Assembly: GCA_948146395.1 (NCBI GenBank) | Contig: OX411546.1 | Span: 24,778,449 to 24,842,448 of the forward strand | DNA from: Fragum whitleyi | Taxonomy: Eukaryota > Mollusca > Bivalvia > Cardiida > Cardiidae | Reading direction: 5' to 3' | Length of the DNA stretch: 64,000 nucleotides | In this document: positions 1 to 11,040 of the stretch, piece by piece | Layout: each line of letters starts with the position of its first letter | Numbering within the stretch: position 1 is the first letter of the stretch | Notes under the pieces: model-generated | What the model saw: the letters and a program-made list of their open reading frames with translations, nothing else | What the model was told of the DNA's origin: nothing | The model's database searches: none | Translations under genes and position numbers: made by a program

Positions 1-252
1 TTTGCATTCAAGTTCTATGAATAGCTTCACATTTCTTTAATAACCAATTAGACGCTCGAAATTTATATTCTTTAGTCAAATCGCCATTTTTTTAGCTTTA
101 TTTATCTCGAATGAAGTTGTTGGTCTTATCTTTCTAATGATTTTGGAACGTTTTTTTGAGTGAGTATTTGGAATGAATGCATGAAACGCTTAGTGAATGG
201 TTAAGAATGATTTGCATCGGAATGAGTGTCAATTTCACGATGTTGTTTTCTG
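1..252 (-). mobile_element. M1 MITE, cut by window start
   Basis: Minus-oriented copy of the M1 family described at 1011-1445. Its terminal inverted repeat, read here as TCAATTTCACGATGTTG, ends near 252 and is followed by a degraded CTG end. The stretch before it carries the family's repeated ATGAATG/GAGTGAG tracts in reverse orientation. The other end lies outside the window. Confidence 0.8.
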
Positions 253-339
253 AACAAGATGTGTACGTTTGGGCGTCGGCGCTTTCAAACAAAGAAGGGG
301 TTCGGTTAGAAACATCACATATTTGACACTCAGCCAATT

Positions 340-851
340 CTAAACCATTTCAAAACCGCTCTCCTAATCTTCCATTAGTTCATTCCAACCATTCAAAAAA
401 ATTCCCAAAAATCGTTTACAATGATTCACAACATCATTCCAATTAAACAGACCATCCCTCATGAATGATGAATGAATTTGGAATGATTTTTGAATGAAAT
501 TGAATGATTGGGATGGGTGAGTTTTGCGGGGTATAAAAGGGAGGTATTCCAATATCCCTTTGTTTTGTTCAGGATGAACAAAACTAGCGATATTTATTAC
601 CTCCCTTTAATGAAATATACAAGCAAGTTCTATATAAGTACCATACTTTCTATGGTTTCAAGAACAAATCAACGCTAATAATTGCAATTGTGTCAGTGAA
701 AATGCAAATATTTTCTTACATCTGATCTTATCTTTTCTGTGATTTTGGGGCGTTTTTGATTGTTTTGAGTGATTGTATGGTATGAATGAACGGAGTGCTG
801 AGCGAGTGAATGATTTAGAATTATTTTGATCGGAATGAGTGTAACTTACTG
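340..851 (-). mobile_element. M1 MITE, degenerate, with a second inverted fragment
   Basis: The segment from about 458 to 851 is a minus-oriented M1 copy. It has the internal hairpin arms with GGGAGGTA near 540 and TACCTCCC near 600, and it ends in a decayed ACTGTA terminus. The stretch 340-457 looks like a plus-oriented M1 fragment abutting it head to head, with CATTCCAACCATTC tracts. Both parts are diverged and the inner boundary is approximate. Confidence 0.6.
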
Positions 852-1010
852 TATAGCTGGTGTTGATTTGGAAGCGTTTACGAGAAGACAAAAAAATCAT
901 CTTTATAGAAAAGTATGTACTTTTTAAAGGAAGGTAATAAATTATCGATAATTCGAACGGAATTACCTATACTTTACGACTTTACGCCTTTTGGCTTTAT
1001 CTTTTGGCTA

Positions 1011-1445
1011 CAGTTAATAACATCGTGAAATTGACATTCACCTCAATCTTAACCATTCTAAATCGATCACTCAGCGCTCCAATCATTCATTCCAAACACT
1101 CACTCAAACCATTCAAAAACGATCAAACCAATTGAAAAATTTAGAATTAACAACATCATTCAAAATTAATTTTGACAAAGCAATATCGCGATTTCACTGA
1201 CATAATTCAAAAAGTTAGCGCCTCACAGGTTCTTGAAAAAAATTGAGGCTGTGCACAGAACTTGTTTACACTTTTATTAAAGGGAGGTAATCAATTTCGC
1301 AAATTTTGTTCATCCGAACAAAATTTGTGATATAGGATTACCTCCCATTAAAATCACTCAAAACTCGCTCCTCACACTCATTCAATTTCATTCCTAAATC
1401 ATTCAAAAATCACTCACCTTGTCAATTTCACGATGTTGTTAACTG
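1011..1445 (+). mobile_element. M1 MITE, complete reference copy
   Basis: A non-coding 435-bp element with terminal inverted repeats. The left end begins CAGTTAATAACATCGTG and the right end is its reverse complement, closing in AACTG. TA dinucleotides at 1009-1010 and 1446-1447 are the target-site duplication. CAGT termini plus TA targets are typical of Tc1/mariner-type non-autonomous elements (family knowledge). Inside are C/A-rich tracts such as CATTCATTCCAAACACTC, and a second hairpin near 1284-1350 with arms GGGAGGTAATC and GATTACCTCCC. There is no coding capacity. The same architecture recurs about twenty times in the window. Confidence 0.93.
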
Positions 1446-1611
1446 TATTTCAACAAGGTTTGTTTATTTCAGAAAAGTAATAAAGACACTTGCAAAAGAT
1501 ATATGGGCATCAGGTATAAAAACTTTGGATGAGAGATAATCATTTATAGAAAAGTGGCCCAGTTATACAATATTTGTAGCATTTTCAACTCCGCTCTACC
1601 AGGCCTATAAT

Positions 1612-1746
1612 TTTTTTCAGTGAGTTTGGAGCGTTTTTGAATGGTTAGAGTGAGTGTTTAGAATGAGTAAATGAATGGAGCGCCGATCGAGTGATCTGGA
1701 ATAGTTTTGATCGAGATGAATGGAAATTTAACGATGTTGTTTACTG
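1612..1746 (-). mobile_element. M1 MITE fragment
   Basis: About 135 bp matching one terminal third of M1 in reverse orientation, with GAGTGAGTGTTTAGAATG-like tracts. It ends in AACGATGTTGTTTACTG followed by TA. The hairpin half is missing. Confidence 0.75.
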
Positions 1747-1851
1747 TACCAAGATCATATCAAGAATGTGATTTCACGTGAGATTCAGTCATTTTAATCA
1801 TATGCAATAAAGATATACTTTGCCAATCTTGCATGTAAACATTACTGGATA

Positions 1852-2850
1852 TACGAGGGTTGATCCAAAAATTCGCAAAATGAAGTTATAAATCATCAGA
1901 AAAGTTAACTATCAAAATATAAATTAAAGATTCATTAAATGCATCATCTGTGTAATAAACGTGGAAAACTTCAATTGTTTACATTCAAAAGCGACTGCAA
2001 AATGCATGAATTAAGGTAAAGATTCCCTACTACACGGGGAAGCAAGAACGTCAAATACGACGTCAATGATATTTCTTTTCTACATAGCAGTCACTTACTC
2101 TCATGCCTTTCAGTATCTGATACACCAACTTACATAAATTATCCACATACCATTCGAATCAAATTTGTTTACAATTTTTATATGCATGGTGTTTCTAATA
2201 AAGTGGAGAGCCAAAATCTGGACCGTTATTTTTGGAAAATAGTGAGAATGAATTGGGATATATTCGTTCGTTGAAACTCTATTAGATCAGTCAAAATTCT
2301 TCTTGAAGCATTGCCCTCTTTGAATATCCGGGGTAGCTTTAGGAATTCTCTTCTCTACATTTTTCATTTTTTATAAATCATCTGAAATGTTTGGATTGGT
2401 GTATAACATAGATCATGGCATTATTCGGGAAATAAACAGTATTCATATTTTGGTATTGACGTCTTGTCAATTTTTCCTCGAATATTCTGAATTACTAAAC
2501 TATTCTGTGTCCGTAAGAAATCTCCCAATAAGCTTTAAAATATAATATTATATAATTCTTATAGGCTTTCTATTTAATTTAGCCTAAGGAATTCCGAAAA
2601 AAGTTACAGAAAACTTACAGAAAACTCGATTTATTTAACAGATTTTCAATATTCTTTTCGCTCCCCCGCCTTAGCATAAATATGTTTCTATGGTAACGTA
2701 TTCTAAGGCCGCTAAAATAATTCTGCAAAAATAATAACACTAATGTTCTCCGTTGTTACAAAACTGCACATTGACCAAATTAGATACTGAACAAGCTATA
2801 AATGCGAAAGTTATAAGCCCATTATACGAACTTCTGGATCATTCCTCGTA
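1852..2850. mobile_element. mariner-type TIR element, non-coding
   Basis: The left end TACGAGGGTTGATCCA and the right end TGGATCATTCCTCGTA are imperfect inverted repeats of about 20 bp. TA sits immediately outside both ends (1850-1851 and 2851-2852). TACGAGGG-type termini with TA duplication are characteristic of mariner-like elements (family knowledge). The 999-bp interior has no long open frame and no transposase motif, so this is a non-autonomous or fully decayed copy. Confidence 0.7.
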
Positions 2851-3046
2851 TACCGACAACGAAACCGAACTATCGTGCTGCGCCGCTGTTTAGTACATTT
2901 TTCATTACACTACTTCTTTAAAGAACATTTAAGGTCGAACAAACATACTACATTAATTCAATAAGATTTCATTTACAAAACCCCAGTATTCTGTGTCTGG
3001 TGAAAAGATACCTGTTTGATTCTAGTTTTTCCTGATATAAATATGA

Positions 3047-3302
3047 CCCGTCACGCGAAAAGGGACCATCTGTGTAGTTCGTAAAGTGTCGACCCTTGTC
3101 AGACTGTGCGGATTGCGCAGACTGACTAGGGTCAAAACTTTTCGCACTTAACTAATTTTCAGAATCTAGAATTAACAAACTATCTTCCCTTGAAAGAATT
3201 TTTAAAATGGTACCTATTGCTGACCTGTACTATAGCCAATCTCTCTTTTTTTCAAATGTTTATTTTAAGGAGTTCCCGGATGGTCTCTTCGCGTGACTGG
3301 TC
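3047..3302. mobile_element. K4 MITE (GTCACGCGAAAAGG termini)
   Basis: About 255 bp bounded by inverted ends. The left end reads CCCGTCACGCGAAAAGGGACC and the right end GGTCTCTTCGCGTGACTGG (both imperfect). An internal hairpin lies near 3098-3135, with CAGACTGTGCGGATTGCGCAG at its centre. Related copies occur at 8739, 13066 and 14880, each with a comparable central hairpin. No coding capacity. Confidence 0.75.
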
Positions 3303-3708
3303 ACAAATAAGACCATCATAAGTTTATTTCTTGCCCCCACTCAAAACCATTCTTAAACGCTGTCTCCATGCAACATTCACAGAACCCTAAAAACTCACTA
3401 GAAACATTCTAAACGCCCCAAAAACAAGTATTACCAGACTGATCCAAAGCTTTATTCAAATCGCCCCAATTACTAGTACTAAGTGATTTTTTTGGCATGC
3501 GTTAATTTGAACATTTTTAAATGGCCTGTCAAAACACCCATCAATTCATCAAATAGTGCGTATATTCTTTAAAAGCGAGGTAATAGAATTTTGCTTATTC
3601 GTTCGATTTGAACAAGCTAAGTGATAATCTATTACATGTACATTTCTTTAATATCAAGAAAAACCGCTCAACCTTTTACGCAATCAGTCCATATTCACTC
3701 TCTTGATA

Positions 3709-3786
3709 CAGTTATGGACATCGTGAAATCGACATTCATCCTGGACAAAATTAGCGATATTGGATTACCATCTATTAAAATTCACT
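3709..3786 (+). mobile_element. M1 MITE, internally deleted
   Basis: The left M1 terminus (CAGTTATGGACATCGTG) runs directly into the second arm of the internal hairpin (AATTAGCGATATTGGATTAC). This is an internal-deletion derivative of about 78 bp. A tRNA-derived SINE abuts its right end. Confidence 0.7.
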
Positions 3787-4087
3787 AGAGGTAGAGCGTC
3801 GGCCTTTTGATCCAAAGTTCCTGAGTTCGATTTCCGGGAGCGGCTATAGCATTTGGCTCGAGTACTATTGAATTTTCCAGAAAGCAGAATCGAGAGGAAT
3901 TAATCTAAGTTGTAAGAATTTGTTCCCAATCGATGTAAAACAAAAACAGATTTAAACCTTTGGTAGTACTGGTGTGAGAAATTCAATCAATTGTATGGTG
4001 CTCCAGCCGCTTCGATATAACCGTAAGAATGCTGAAACCGGCGCAACATCCCATTTAAACAAACAAACAAACAAACAAACAAACAAA
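3787..4087 (+). mobile_element. tRNA-derived SINE with (CAAA)n tail
   Basis: The head is tRNA-like: a box A-like GGTAGAGCGTCGG and a box B-like GAGTTCGATTTCC at about 3790-3833. The conserved 3' domain (GTGCTCCAGCCGCTTCGATA) is shared with the copies near 13740, 15408, 46280 and 46900. It ends in a CAAA tandem tail at about 4055-4087. Transcription by RNA polymerase III from internal boxes is expected for such SINEs. Inserted against a deleted M1. Confidence 0.8.
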
Positions 4088-4205
4088 CCTATATAATATT
4101 CCTCTAGCGATATGAACAGAAGAAGACGCCGTTGTAGAAAACGCAAGCCATGACGATTTCATTTTCTTTCATTAGGGGTGAACTGCATGTAAACGATGTT
4201 ACATA

Positions 4206-4701
4206 CAGTTAACAACAACGCGATATCGACATACATCTCAAACAAAGAAATTCCAATTCCCTAACTTATCGTTCCAGTCATTCATTCCAATCACTCACTC
4301 ACATCGTTCAAAAACTCTTCGAAACCATAAGAAAACATTTCGAAATCGTTCAAGTCAATCAAAATGTAATTTAAATCGATCAATTTTTTCTACGATTTTA
4401 TTAGCTGGTGTGGATTTAAAAGTGTTTGATTGGTCCATGGTGACACACAAACAGAAAAGTACGTATATTTTATTAAAGGGAGGTAATAAATGTTGCTTAT
4501 ATTGGTTATATTGAACAAAATTAGCTGCATTTGATTGAATTAAAGGGAGGTACTAAATTTACATCATCCGATTGGACGGAATTTCCGATACCTCGTTATC
4601 TACTCCGATTTTATTAAGCTTCGCTCATCCGACTCAATCAATTTCAGTCCGAAATCATTCCAAATACATTCACGTTGTCAATTATACGATTTTCTAAACT
4701 G
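4206..4701 (+). mobile_element. M1 MITE, diverged full-length
   Basis: Starts CAGTTAACAACAACGCG after TA and ends in AAACTG before TA (4702-4703). At about 496 bp it is longer than the standard M1 because two GGGAGGTA-type arms occur in succession (near 4478 and 4544). This is probably a small internal duplication or insertion. Confidence 0.75.
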
Positions 4702-4775
4702 TAATATGGCTCGTTTCTGTCTATTTGAACCAAAAGTGTGTTTTTTTAATTACCCCCCTTTCTTACCCACAACAG

Positions 4776-4995
4776 TCATTACATATCTTTCCGAAAACTT
4801 TCCATACCCACTCACCTTGGCAATTTCGCGATGTTCTTTTTATTCAATTTTGAAAGGACTGATACAGTTAACGATATCATAAAATTGACATTCATCTCGA
4901 TCAAAACTATTCCAAATCAATTGTACAGCGCTCCATTCATACATTCCAAACTCACACTCAAACCTTCAAAACGCTCCAAACTCATCTTAAACGGA
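4776..4995 (+). mobile_element. Two M1 MITE fragments
   Basis: A right-terminal scrap (4776-4840, with GGCAATTTCGCGATGTTC) is followed by a left-terminal fragment beginning at 4865 (CAGTTAACGATATCATAAAA) that dies out near 4995. The interior hairpin region is absent. They may be remains of two insertions or of one rearranged copy. Confidence 0.55.
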
Positions 4996-5094
4996 TTTTC
5001 GTCATTCTCCTTCGAGCTGCTTATAAATTTCATTTCATATTCACTTGAGAAATTCGGGTGTCATAGCGAACATACAAAACAATGAGACAAATTT

Positions 5095-5255
5095 CCACCA
5101 CGATGCACCAGCCCAGCGTTCAGCATGACAAAACGGTGCAATCTTTTTGCCAGTTATACCCCGTTTTGAACGTATACTTGCGTACAAAGCGGGGTACAAT
5201 TGGCGAACGGTTTGCACCGATTTGTCATCCTGAACGCAGCAGCCCAAATCTCCGA
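5095..5255. repeat. Foldback element around GGGGTA hairpin
   Basis: An imperfect palindrome centred near 5176. The left arm carries CAGCGTTCAGCATGACAAAA, then CGGTGCAATC, GCCAGTTATACCCCG. The right arm answers with GCGGGGTACAATTGGCGAA, GGTTTGCACCG, ATTTGTCATCCTGAACGC. Partial relatives of the outer arm occur near 9645-9710 and 40568-40600. Overlapping small open frames on both strands are by-products of the palindrome. Confidence 0.7.
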
Positions 5256-5291
5256 CTCACGAATGACCAGTGAAAATAACATATTGAGAAC

Positions 5292-5551
5292 AATTACCAG
5301 GGGTCCGTCTTACTAAACTTCTTACGAAAAAAAAATAATCGTAAGTCAAAATCACAAATCATACCTGGTGTTTTCATTCATAGTAACATTCTGCCTTGCA
5401 ATATCTCATTGGAATCGTCTTTAGAAGACGATTTCAATGAGATAATGCATGGCAGAATTCCATATTTAGTTACTAATCTATAAGAAACTTAATTTTTTGC
5501 TTACGCAAAAAACGATCGTAAGATGTTTAGTGAAACAGACCCCTGGTAATT
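5292..5551. repeat. Foldback element with AATTACCAGGGGTC ends
   Basis: A 260-bp nested palindrome. The outer arms (AATTACCAGGGGTCCGTC and its imperfect complement ending GACCCCTGGTAATT) include TACTAAACTTCTTACGA. The inner arms at about 5393-5458 are nearly perfect over ~33 bp (ATCTCATTGGAATCGTC and GACGATTTCAATGAGAT). No coding capacity. Terminal symmetry suggests a TIR-only element. Confidence 0.75.
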
Positions 5552-6121
5552 AAGATTATTAAACATCTGCACATTTCTCATAATTCAAGATAATTCAGCT
5601 GTTGTCGGTATTTGAATATGGAAATGTTTCTTTGCTTAAAGCTCTGTAATGAGAACAAATATTTGGATATCGTTCAATATATGATGTCATTCGACAAACA
5701 TCTTCGAAGAAATACATTTATATGTGAAAAAATCATGTATCGTCTCTAAATAAATTACATATCACAAAAAAAATAATGATGATAATAATATTCAATGGAA
5801 AGAAATACTTGGTACTTATTTGAATCCGTGTTAGATCTACATGTATTTGTCTTCCAATGACAAAATTAATATTTTCACGTATAGTTGAGCAACTGACTGA
5901 TAAAAAAAACAATATTTATCAATCTAACACGAAAAAAACGATTATCTATTTCAATGAAATGACGTTATCGATAAGAGCCGTGCCACTTAGAAGACGTCAA
6001 TTTTGGTAAAACAATCGGTAGCAGAGCTCAGTTATGAATTAAAAATCCATACTTTAGCGATGACATTATATATTGGAAGCAATTGTCTATGGAGTCATTT
6101 CGTAAACCCAGCATAAAACAT
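5552..6121. other. Non-coding stretch, nothing recognised
   Basis: AT-rich sequence without a convincing open frame, RNA gene or repeat from the families defined here. Confidence 0.5.
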
Positions 6122-6420
6122 GTATATATAATACGTACTTAGTGTTTTGTATGAGAAAAATATCTAACGAGGTTGGGAGAATTGATCATTGTCGAGGCTC
6201 TGCCGAGACAATAATCAATTCTCACAACTGAGTTAGATATTTTTTCATACAATTCACTAAGTACGTATTATATTATCTTATAACCTCTATTTGTCTCGTT
6301 TTCGTCGATGTTTCAAACAGAAATTCGAGTTTCTAAAAATAACCACATTGTTCTAAAAATAACTATGTGATATCATGAAAAATAGCATACGGGATGTTAT
6401 CACACGGATATTTGTATAGG
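6122..6420 (-). mobile_element. H3 palindromic element, reverse copy
   Basis: Reverse-oriented copy of the family described at 8831-9147. The ~150-bp palindrome comes first (apex CGAGGCTCTGCCGAG near 6193-6207), followed by the CTAAAAATAACCACATTG segment and the degraded outer end near 6418. Confidence 0.8.
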
Positions 6421-6654
6421 TGTATTTTCCAAACTGAGCTCTGACCTAGGCGTTGAGTCCATTACCATAGGTATATGAGTAAACCTTAAGTTCTGAGACA
6501 AGCACTAAGTTTCATTTGAAAGGTAATTTGTATCTTTGTTATGTCTGTTTTATCTATTTTGAATGAATAGCACGGAAATTTAACCGTTAAATGTAGATTT
6601 CACAGCTCATCGCTCAAAATCTACCTATATAGTTATAAGATAAAGAATAAACAG

Positions 6655-6732
6655 ACAGATGAAGACACAAAAGAAGAAGAATGAGACGAAAAAAAAACGA
6701 ATATGAGGAGAAGAAGAAGAGGAGGGAGGAAT
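6655..6732 (+). repeat. Purine-rich GAA/GAGGA tract
   Basis: About 75 nearly uninterrupted purines with GAAGAAGAA and GAGGAGAAGAAG runs. A mirror-type polypurine tract of this kind can adopt triplex structure (general knowledge). It also creates a serine/phenylalanine-rich false ORF on the minus strand. Confidence 0.7.
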
Positions 6733-6768
6733 CAGCCGTGGTGCTGAACTTATAATAATTGAAAAGTA

Positions 6769-7234
6769 CAGGTAACAACATCGTGAAAAAGACATTCATC
6801 TCGATCAAAACCATTCCGAATCACTCGCTCAGCGCTCCATTCACTCATTCAAAACACTCACACGAACCATTCAAAAACGCTCCAAACTCTACGAAAAATA
6901 TTGAATCAACAACGTCATTCAAAACAAATATAAGCTTTAGTAAAATCACGATTTCGCTGACATAATTGAAATTTTAGGTGTCTGATTGGTCCTTGAAGAA
7001 ATAGGAAACTACTTAATAGAGCCTGTATGAAGAAACTACTTATAGAACTTGTATGAATATTTACAAAAGGGATGTAATCAAATATCGCTAATTTTGTTCA
7101 TGCTGAACAAATTTAGCGATATTGGATTACATTCCTTGAATTTCACGCAGAACTCGCACCACAAACTCGTTCAATTTCATTCCAAAATCATTCCAAAATC
7201 ATTCATCATGTCAATTTCACGATGTTTTTTACTG
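6769..7234 (+). mobile_element. M1 MITE, complete
   Basis: Begins CAGGTAACAACATCGTG after TA and ends TTTACTG before TA (7235-7236). The interior hairpin is near 7066-7133. Slightly longer than the reference because of a short duplication near 7010-7050 containing two GAAACTACTTA-like segments. Confidence 0.85.
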
Positions 7235-7236
7235 TA

Positions 7237-8738
7237 GGGGTTCGTCTAAGCAAAAAAAGATGTTTAAAAGATTCACTTCAATATCCTTTCAATGAAATCG
7301 TGCTCATATACCGAAATAACGTTTCTAGAATCATAAGACAGTAAATCTCATTTTTGCATAAGAAGAAAAAGACAAAACATGTTGTTGAATTATTGTCTAA
7401 TCTTTCAAAGTATTCTTTCTCTAGAAACTTCAGTAGACCTCAGGGATTTCATTGACGTTGTTTAAACGCGATGACAACTGTACGCAGTTACATGTATCGA
7501 TTAATCCCTTGTAGGATATATCCTAAAACATTTATTTCTATGTCATTAAAATTTCTGGATTTCATAGGGAATAAAATTCCCTCTTTCTATGCATTTGCTT
7601 GATCATTATTAAGCAGTCGTGCTCACACATTACTAAGTAATTTATAATCTTGCAGCCCAAATGTGCATTTGCTATATCTTATTTCATCAGTTCCCCCTAC
7701 ATAAGGTTGCGTTCATTGAAATGTTATATCAATTTTACATTTGTATCTAAAATAATTCATCAAAAATTTATATAATCAGGTTATCAAGTATCTTTTTTCC
7801 CATTTTCTGCATACATTTCAATTGTAATAATTTGTTTATAATTACTTATATCTTTCTTTTCTTTCTTAGATTCGCGAGATTTCAGGAGAATATTCACACG
7901 ATAGTTTAATCGTAAAATCAAGAAAGTTACTGAACGTGTTAACTCATTGTTTTTGACAGTCTTCGCCTTACTTTCAGTTATTCGGGAACTTTAGGCGATT
8001 CTACGGAACAGACCTTGGGAAAAATAATGGCGCAGCCATGAAAGCGCGTCATTTTGCACTTGGGTTTATATGACGTCACAATTATCAACCAGCCCGCTAA
8101 GAATTACGTTACATATTAGAAAAAAAATTAACGAAAGAATAAAAGTCGGCATATAAATGTTATTTGATAACAAATTGCAGTGTTTTTTCTGCGTTTGTCA
8201 TCAAATTATAACATGCCAAAAAATATCTCCACAGACAACCATAAAGAATTAACAAGATTGTTTTTTTCTTCAAGTGTATTAAATAACCGAAGTTTCAACA
8301 GATACCGATTTACAAAAAATAAAAATAAAAAAATATCCAAAATTACGACACTTATGTCCGAGGTACTTTCCAGTTTAGGGAAATCCGAGCGATGTTCCGG
8401 ATGATATTGAGGAAGACATCGTTACTAATATGTACGTTCCGGAGATTTGAAAGAAACGAATACAAATATTCACAATCGGGAAAAGAGTTGAGTTTGTAAA
8501 GTTTTGGAGAATACTTTTAGACTCAAAAAAACTAAAGTTTACACTATGAAATATGTGACCTCAAGTAAACTAACATAACTGTCTAAATACATATGAGATG
8601 CGCTGGTTTTTTAAAACACGCGCGATAACACTGCGAGAATTTTCATGGAAGTATTCCAAGAGTTGCCTTAAATAATAGTTCTGTTTATTAGAACTGTACA
8701 ATGAAAACGTGTTAAAAAGACGTCCAATTTCTTTAAAT
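7237..8738. other. Non-coding stretch with no assigned gene
   Basis: No reliable gene seen. The segment 7930-8160 contains GCGCGTCATTTTGCAC and TGACGTCAC, reminiscent of the F5 foldback family (33540), but alignment by eye is weak. A 74-codon open frame at 8180-8404 is Asn/Lys/Ser-rich and has no recognisable motif. Confidence 0.4.
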
Positions 8739-9287
8739 GTGACCTGTCAGGCGAAAAGGGACCATCTCGGTAGTGCATAAAGTATTGCACAGATTTACTA
8801 GGGTTGAAACTTTTCACACTTTGCTTATTTTATCTTATAACTATACAAATATCCGTATGATAACATCCCGTATGATATTTTTTATGATATCACATAGTTA
8901 TTTTTAGAACATGATATAATGTGGTTATTTTTAGAAACTTGCATTTCAGTTAGAAACGCCGACGAAAACAAGACAAATATAGGTTATAAGATAAATATAA
9001 TACGTACTAAGTGTATTATATGAAAAAAATATCAAACTCGGTTGTGAGAATTGATAATTGTCTCGGCAGAGCCTCGACAATTTTCAATTCTCCCAACCTC
9101 GTTAGATATTTTTTTTCATATAATACACTAAGTACGTATTATATATTTCTAAATCAAGAATGATCAATCTATCTTCCCATAAAAGAATTGTTGAAATACG
9201 ACCTCTGGGTGGCCTGTTCTAAAGCCAATCTCTTTTTCTAGTCTTTCTTTTGCAGAGTTTCCAGATGGGCCCTTTTCGAGTGACGAA
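8739..9287. mobile_element. K4 MITE split by an H3 insertion
   Basis: The left K4 end (CCTGTCAGGCGAAAAGGGAC) begins near 8742. The element is interrupted at about 8830 and resumes near 9148 with ATCAAGAATGATCAATCTA, closing with CCCTTTTCGAGTGACG near 9285. The interrupting DNA is the H3 copy at 8831-9147. Removing it restores the K4 order seen at 3047-3302. Confidence 0.72.
8831..9147 (+). mobile_element. H3 palindromic element, reference copy
   Basis: About 317 bp. It starts TTATCTTATAACTATAC, followed by ACATCCCGTATGATAT and TAGTTATTTTTAGAAC segments. It then enters a ~150-bp near-perfect palindrome (about 8998-9147) that begins and ends in the complement pair ATAATACGTACT and AGTACGTATTAT. 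The apex is CTCGGCAGAGCCTCG. Copies at 6122, 16679, 20673 and 37785 share both halves. No coding capacity; a foldback/TIR element is the most economical reading. Confidence 0.82.
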
Positions 9288-9461
9288 AAATGTGGCAATT
9301 ATTTGCGATTCCTGGGTTGCTCTCACTAGCTCTTTAGGTTATTGACCGCAAACACAAACATTTCAGATATGAAGAGAGAATTTGTTGATTCCATGGAGGT
9401 GCATGTGTATGAAACTCAAAAACTTAATGAGAATTGGTGTTCATTCATTTTTGGTTTCCGA

Positions 9462-9640
9462 TTTATCTGTGTTGGTAGCGTGTCAGACAACTTTTCAAAT
9501 ATGGGACCGCGTGTTCGATTCCTGGTGGCGACACGCTTACTTTATGTTACTTATATCCAAACGGTGGGTAAATTTTCATAATTCTGGGTGGAATATTAGA
9601 TGGAAGCTAGAAAAGAACGTAACGGAACATAACGTACTAA
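9462..9640 (+). mobile_element. Diverged tRNA-derived SINE
   Basis: The tRNA-like head at about 9469-9530 has TTGGTAGCGTG (box A-like) and GTGTTCGATTCC (box B-like). The following part resembles the body of the SINE at 15199 (GGAAGCTAGAAAAG versus GAGGCTATGAAAGGG), but the conserved 3' domain is missing. Overlapping ORFs of 79 and 108 codons here are not real genes. Confidence 0.6.
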
Positions 9641-9861
9641 CCTGCGTTCAGGATAAAAAAACAATGCAGACTGTTTGCCAATTTTACCCCGTAGTAATAA
9701 AGTCATAATCAGACATCGTATAACACACTAAATCTCTATGTAATATAGAAACCCTTGGTTTAGTCTCCATTGGCCCAATTATGTATCTACCAAATGAAAT
9801 TTCTTATACAAAACAAAGATGTGTTAACACTGTTGTAAAACGACTTAAATACATACATGTA

Positions 9862-10805
9862 TAGTCCGTTTGACTTCTATATGGACCAACCTTTTTATCA
9901 ATTACATGAAATTGCGTTTAAATGAAGGATTCGTATGTGGTTAAATCTTACTTTCATTAATACCATTCCGAAAGATATTCTTTGAATATCAAATGGTTTC
10001 AAAATAATGATTTTGTCTATCTAGTTAATGTTAATATTTTTGCATTTTCCGCTCTTAAACACGAGGGGTGACGGAGGATGTTTAGTAGTAAGAAAATGTA
10101 AACATAAAGTAAAAACATTTGACAGAAGAAACGTCCATTATTCCTTGTTTGAAAAAGCTCATTAGCATATCGATGGTTTTGTCATCTTTTACTTGAGTAT
10201 CACGTGATTCGTACCGTTAGAACTCGCCTGCTTATCTAGTTTTCCCCGTGAAAATTCCATCAACTTCTTTACATAATGCTTTTCGATTGGTCTAAATATG
10301 TCAATATAGGGTTATCTCAGAATAGACAAAAACAATTTTCAATTATCTGGTCAAACGGCTTTTGAACAAAGAGAGAATACACTCAGATTTGATATCAACA
10401 GTATTGTATAATATTATGGTATTAAAATATTGAATTGAATTGAATTGATACCCTAAGAAGTAAATATCTTCGACAAAATTAATTTTATAAAAATACCCGT
10501 CTTTATGCTTAAACGACTCACTTAAAATCATACATGTTTGACTCTGTCCCTATGCAAACCAGCACTATCTTTTTGATAAATAATTCGGTGTTCCGTTTAC
10601 TACAGACACGACAAGGTATGAAAGTCCAAGAGTGGACATGTAGACGGACGGACAAAATCATTATTTCAGATTCAAAAAATCTGAAAAACGCAATTCTTCA
10701 TGGTATTAGATGGAAAATACGATATGACAAGAAAAAAAATACGTTACACCATTTCGATTCCGATATTTTCGGCAAAATGTTTCCATATAGAAGTCAAAAG
10801 GACTT
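9862..10805 (-). mobile_element. T2 TIR element, compact 944-bp copy
   Basis: Begins TAGTCCGTTTGACTTC and ends in the complement GAAGTCAAAAGGACTTTA. TA flanks both ends (9860-9861 and 10806-10807), so a TA-target DNA transposon is likely. Read in reverse it aligns segment by segment with the left and right ends of the 6.4-kb T2 copy at 42289-48698, including GCCGTTTGACCAGATAATTG, CGATATGCT and CCCCTCGTGTTTAAG. The small open frames (10343-10531, 10534-10827) have no transposase motif. Non-autonomous. Confidence 0.85.
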
Positions 10806-11040
10806 TAGGTTATTTTACAAAATATAAAAGAAAAATACTAATGAAAATGGAGTAACCGTGTTACTTAAGCGTTCTATAAGTGCCAAAATAATTGACTGAG
10901 AGAGAAGGCATTGAGTAATGTTTACTTCGTTTATTTTTAAAGTTCATCTCGGGGATAATTGACATTTATCAAAACCAGAACAAAATTCTGATACAACTGA
11001 TCATTATCAGATTGGGTCAATTACATTTCCTTCAAGGTTA

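Noticed and set aside
4055..4087. CRISPR-like direct repeats
   Set aside because: Simple CAAA tail of a SINE without unique spacers.
8180..8404. 74-codon Asn/Lys-rich open frame
   Set aside because: Low-complexity composition, no domain and no gene structure around it.
9342..9708. Overlapping 79- and 108-codon open frames
   Set aside because: They lie in a diverged SINE and a foldback fragment and show no domain.
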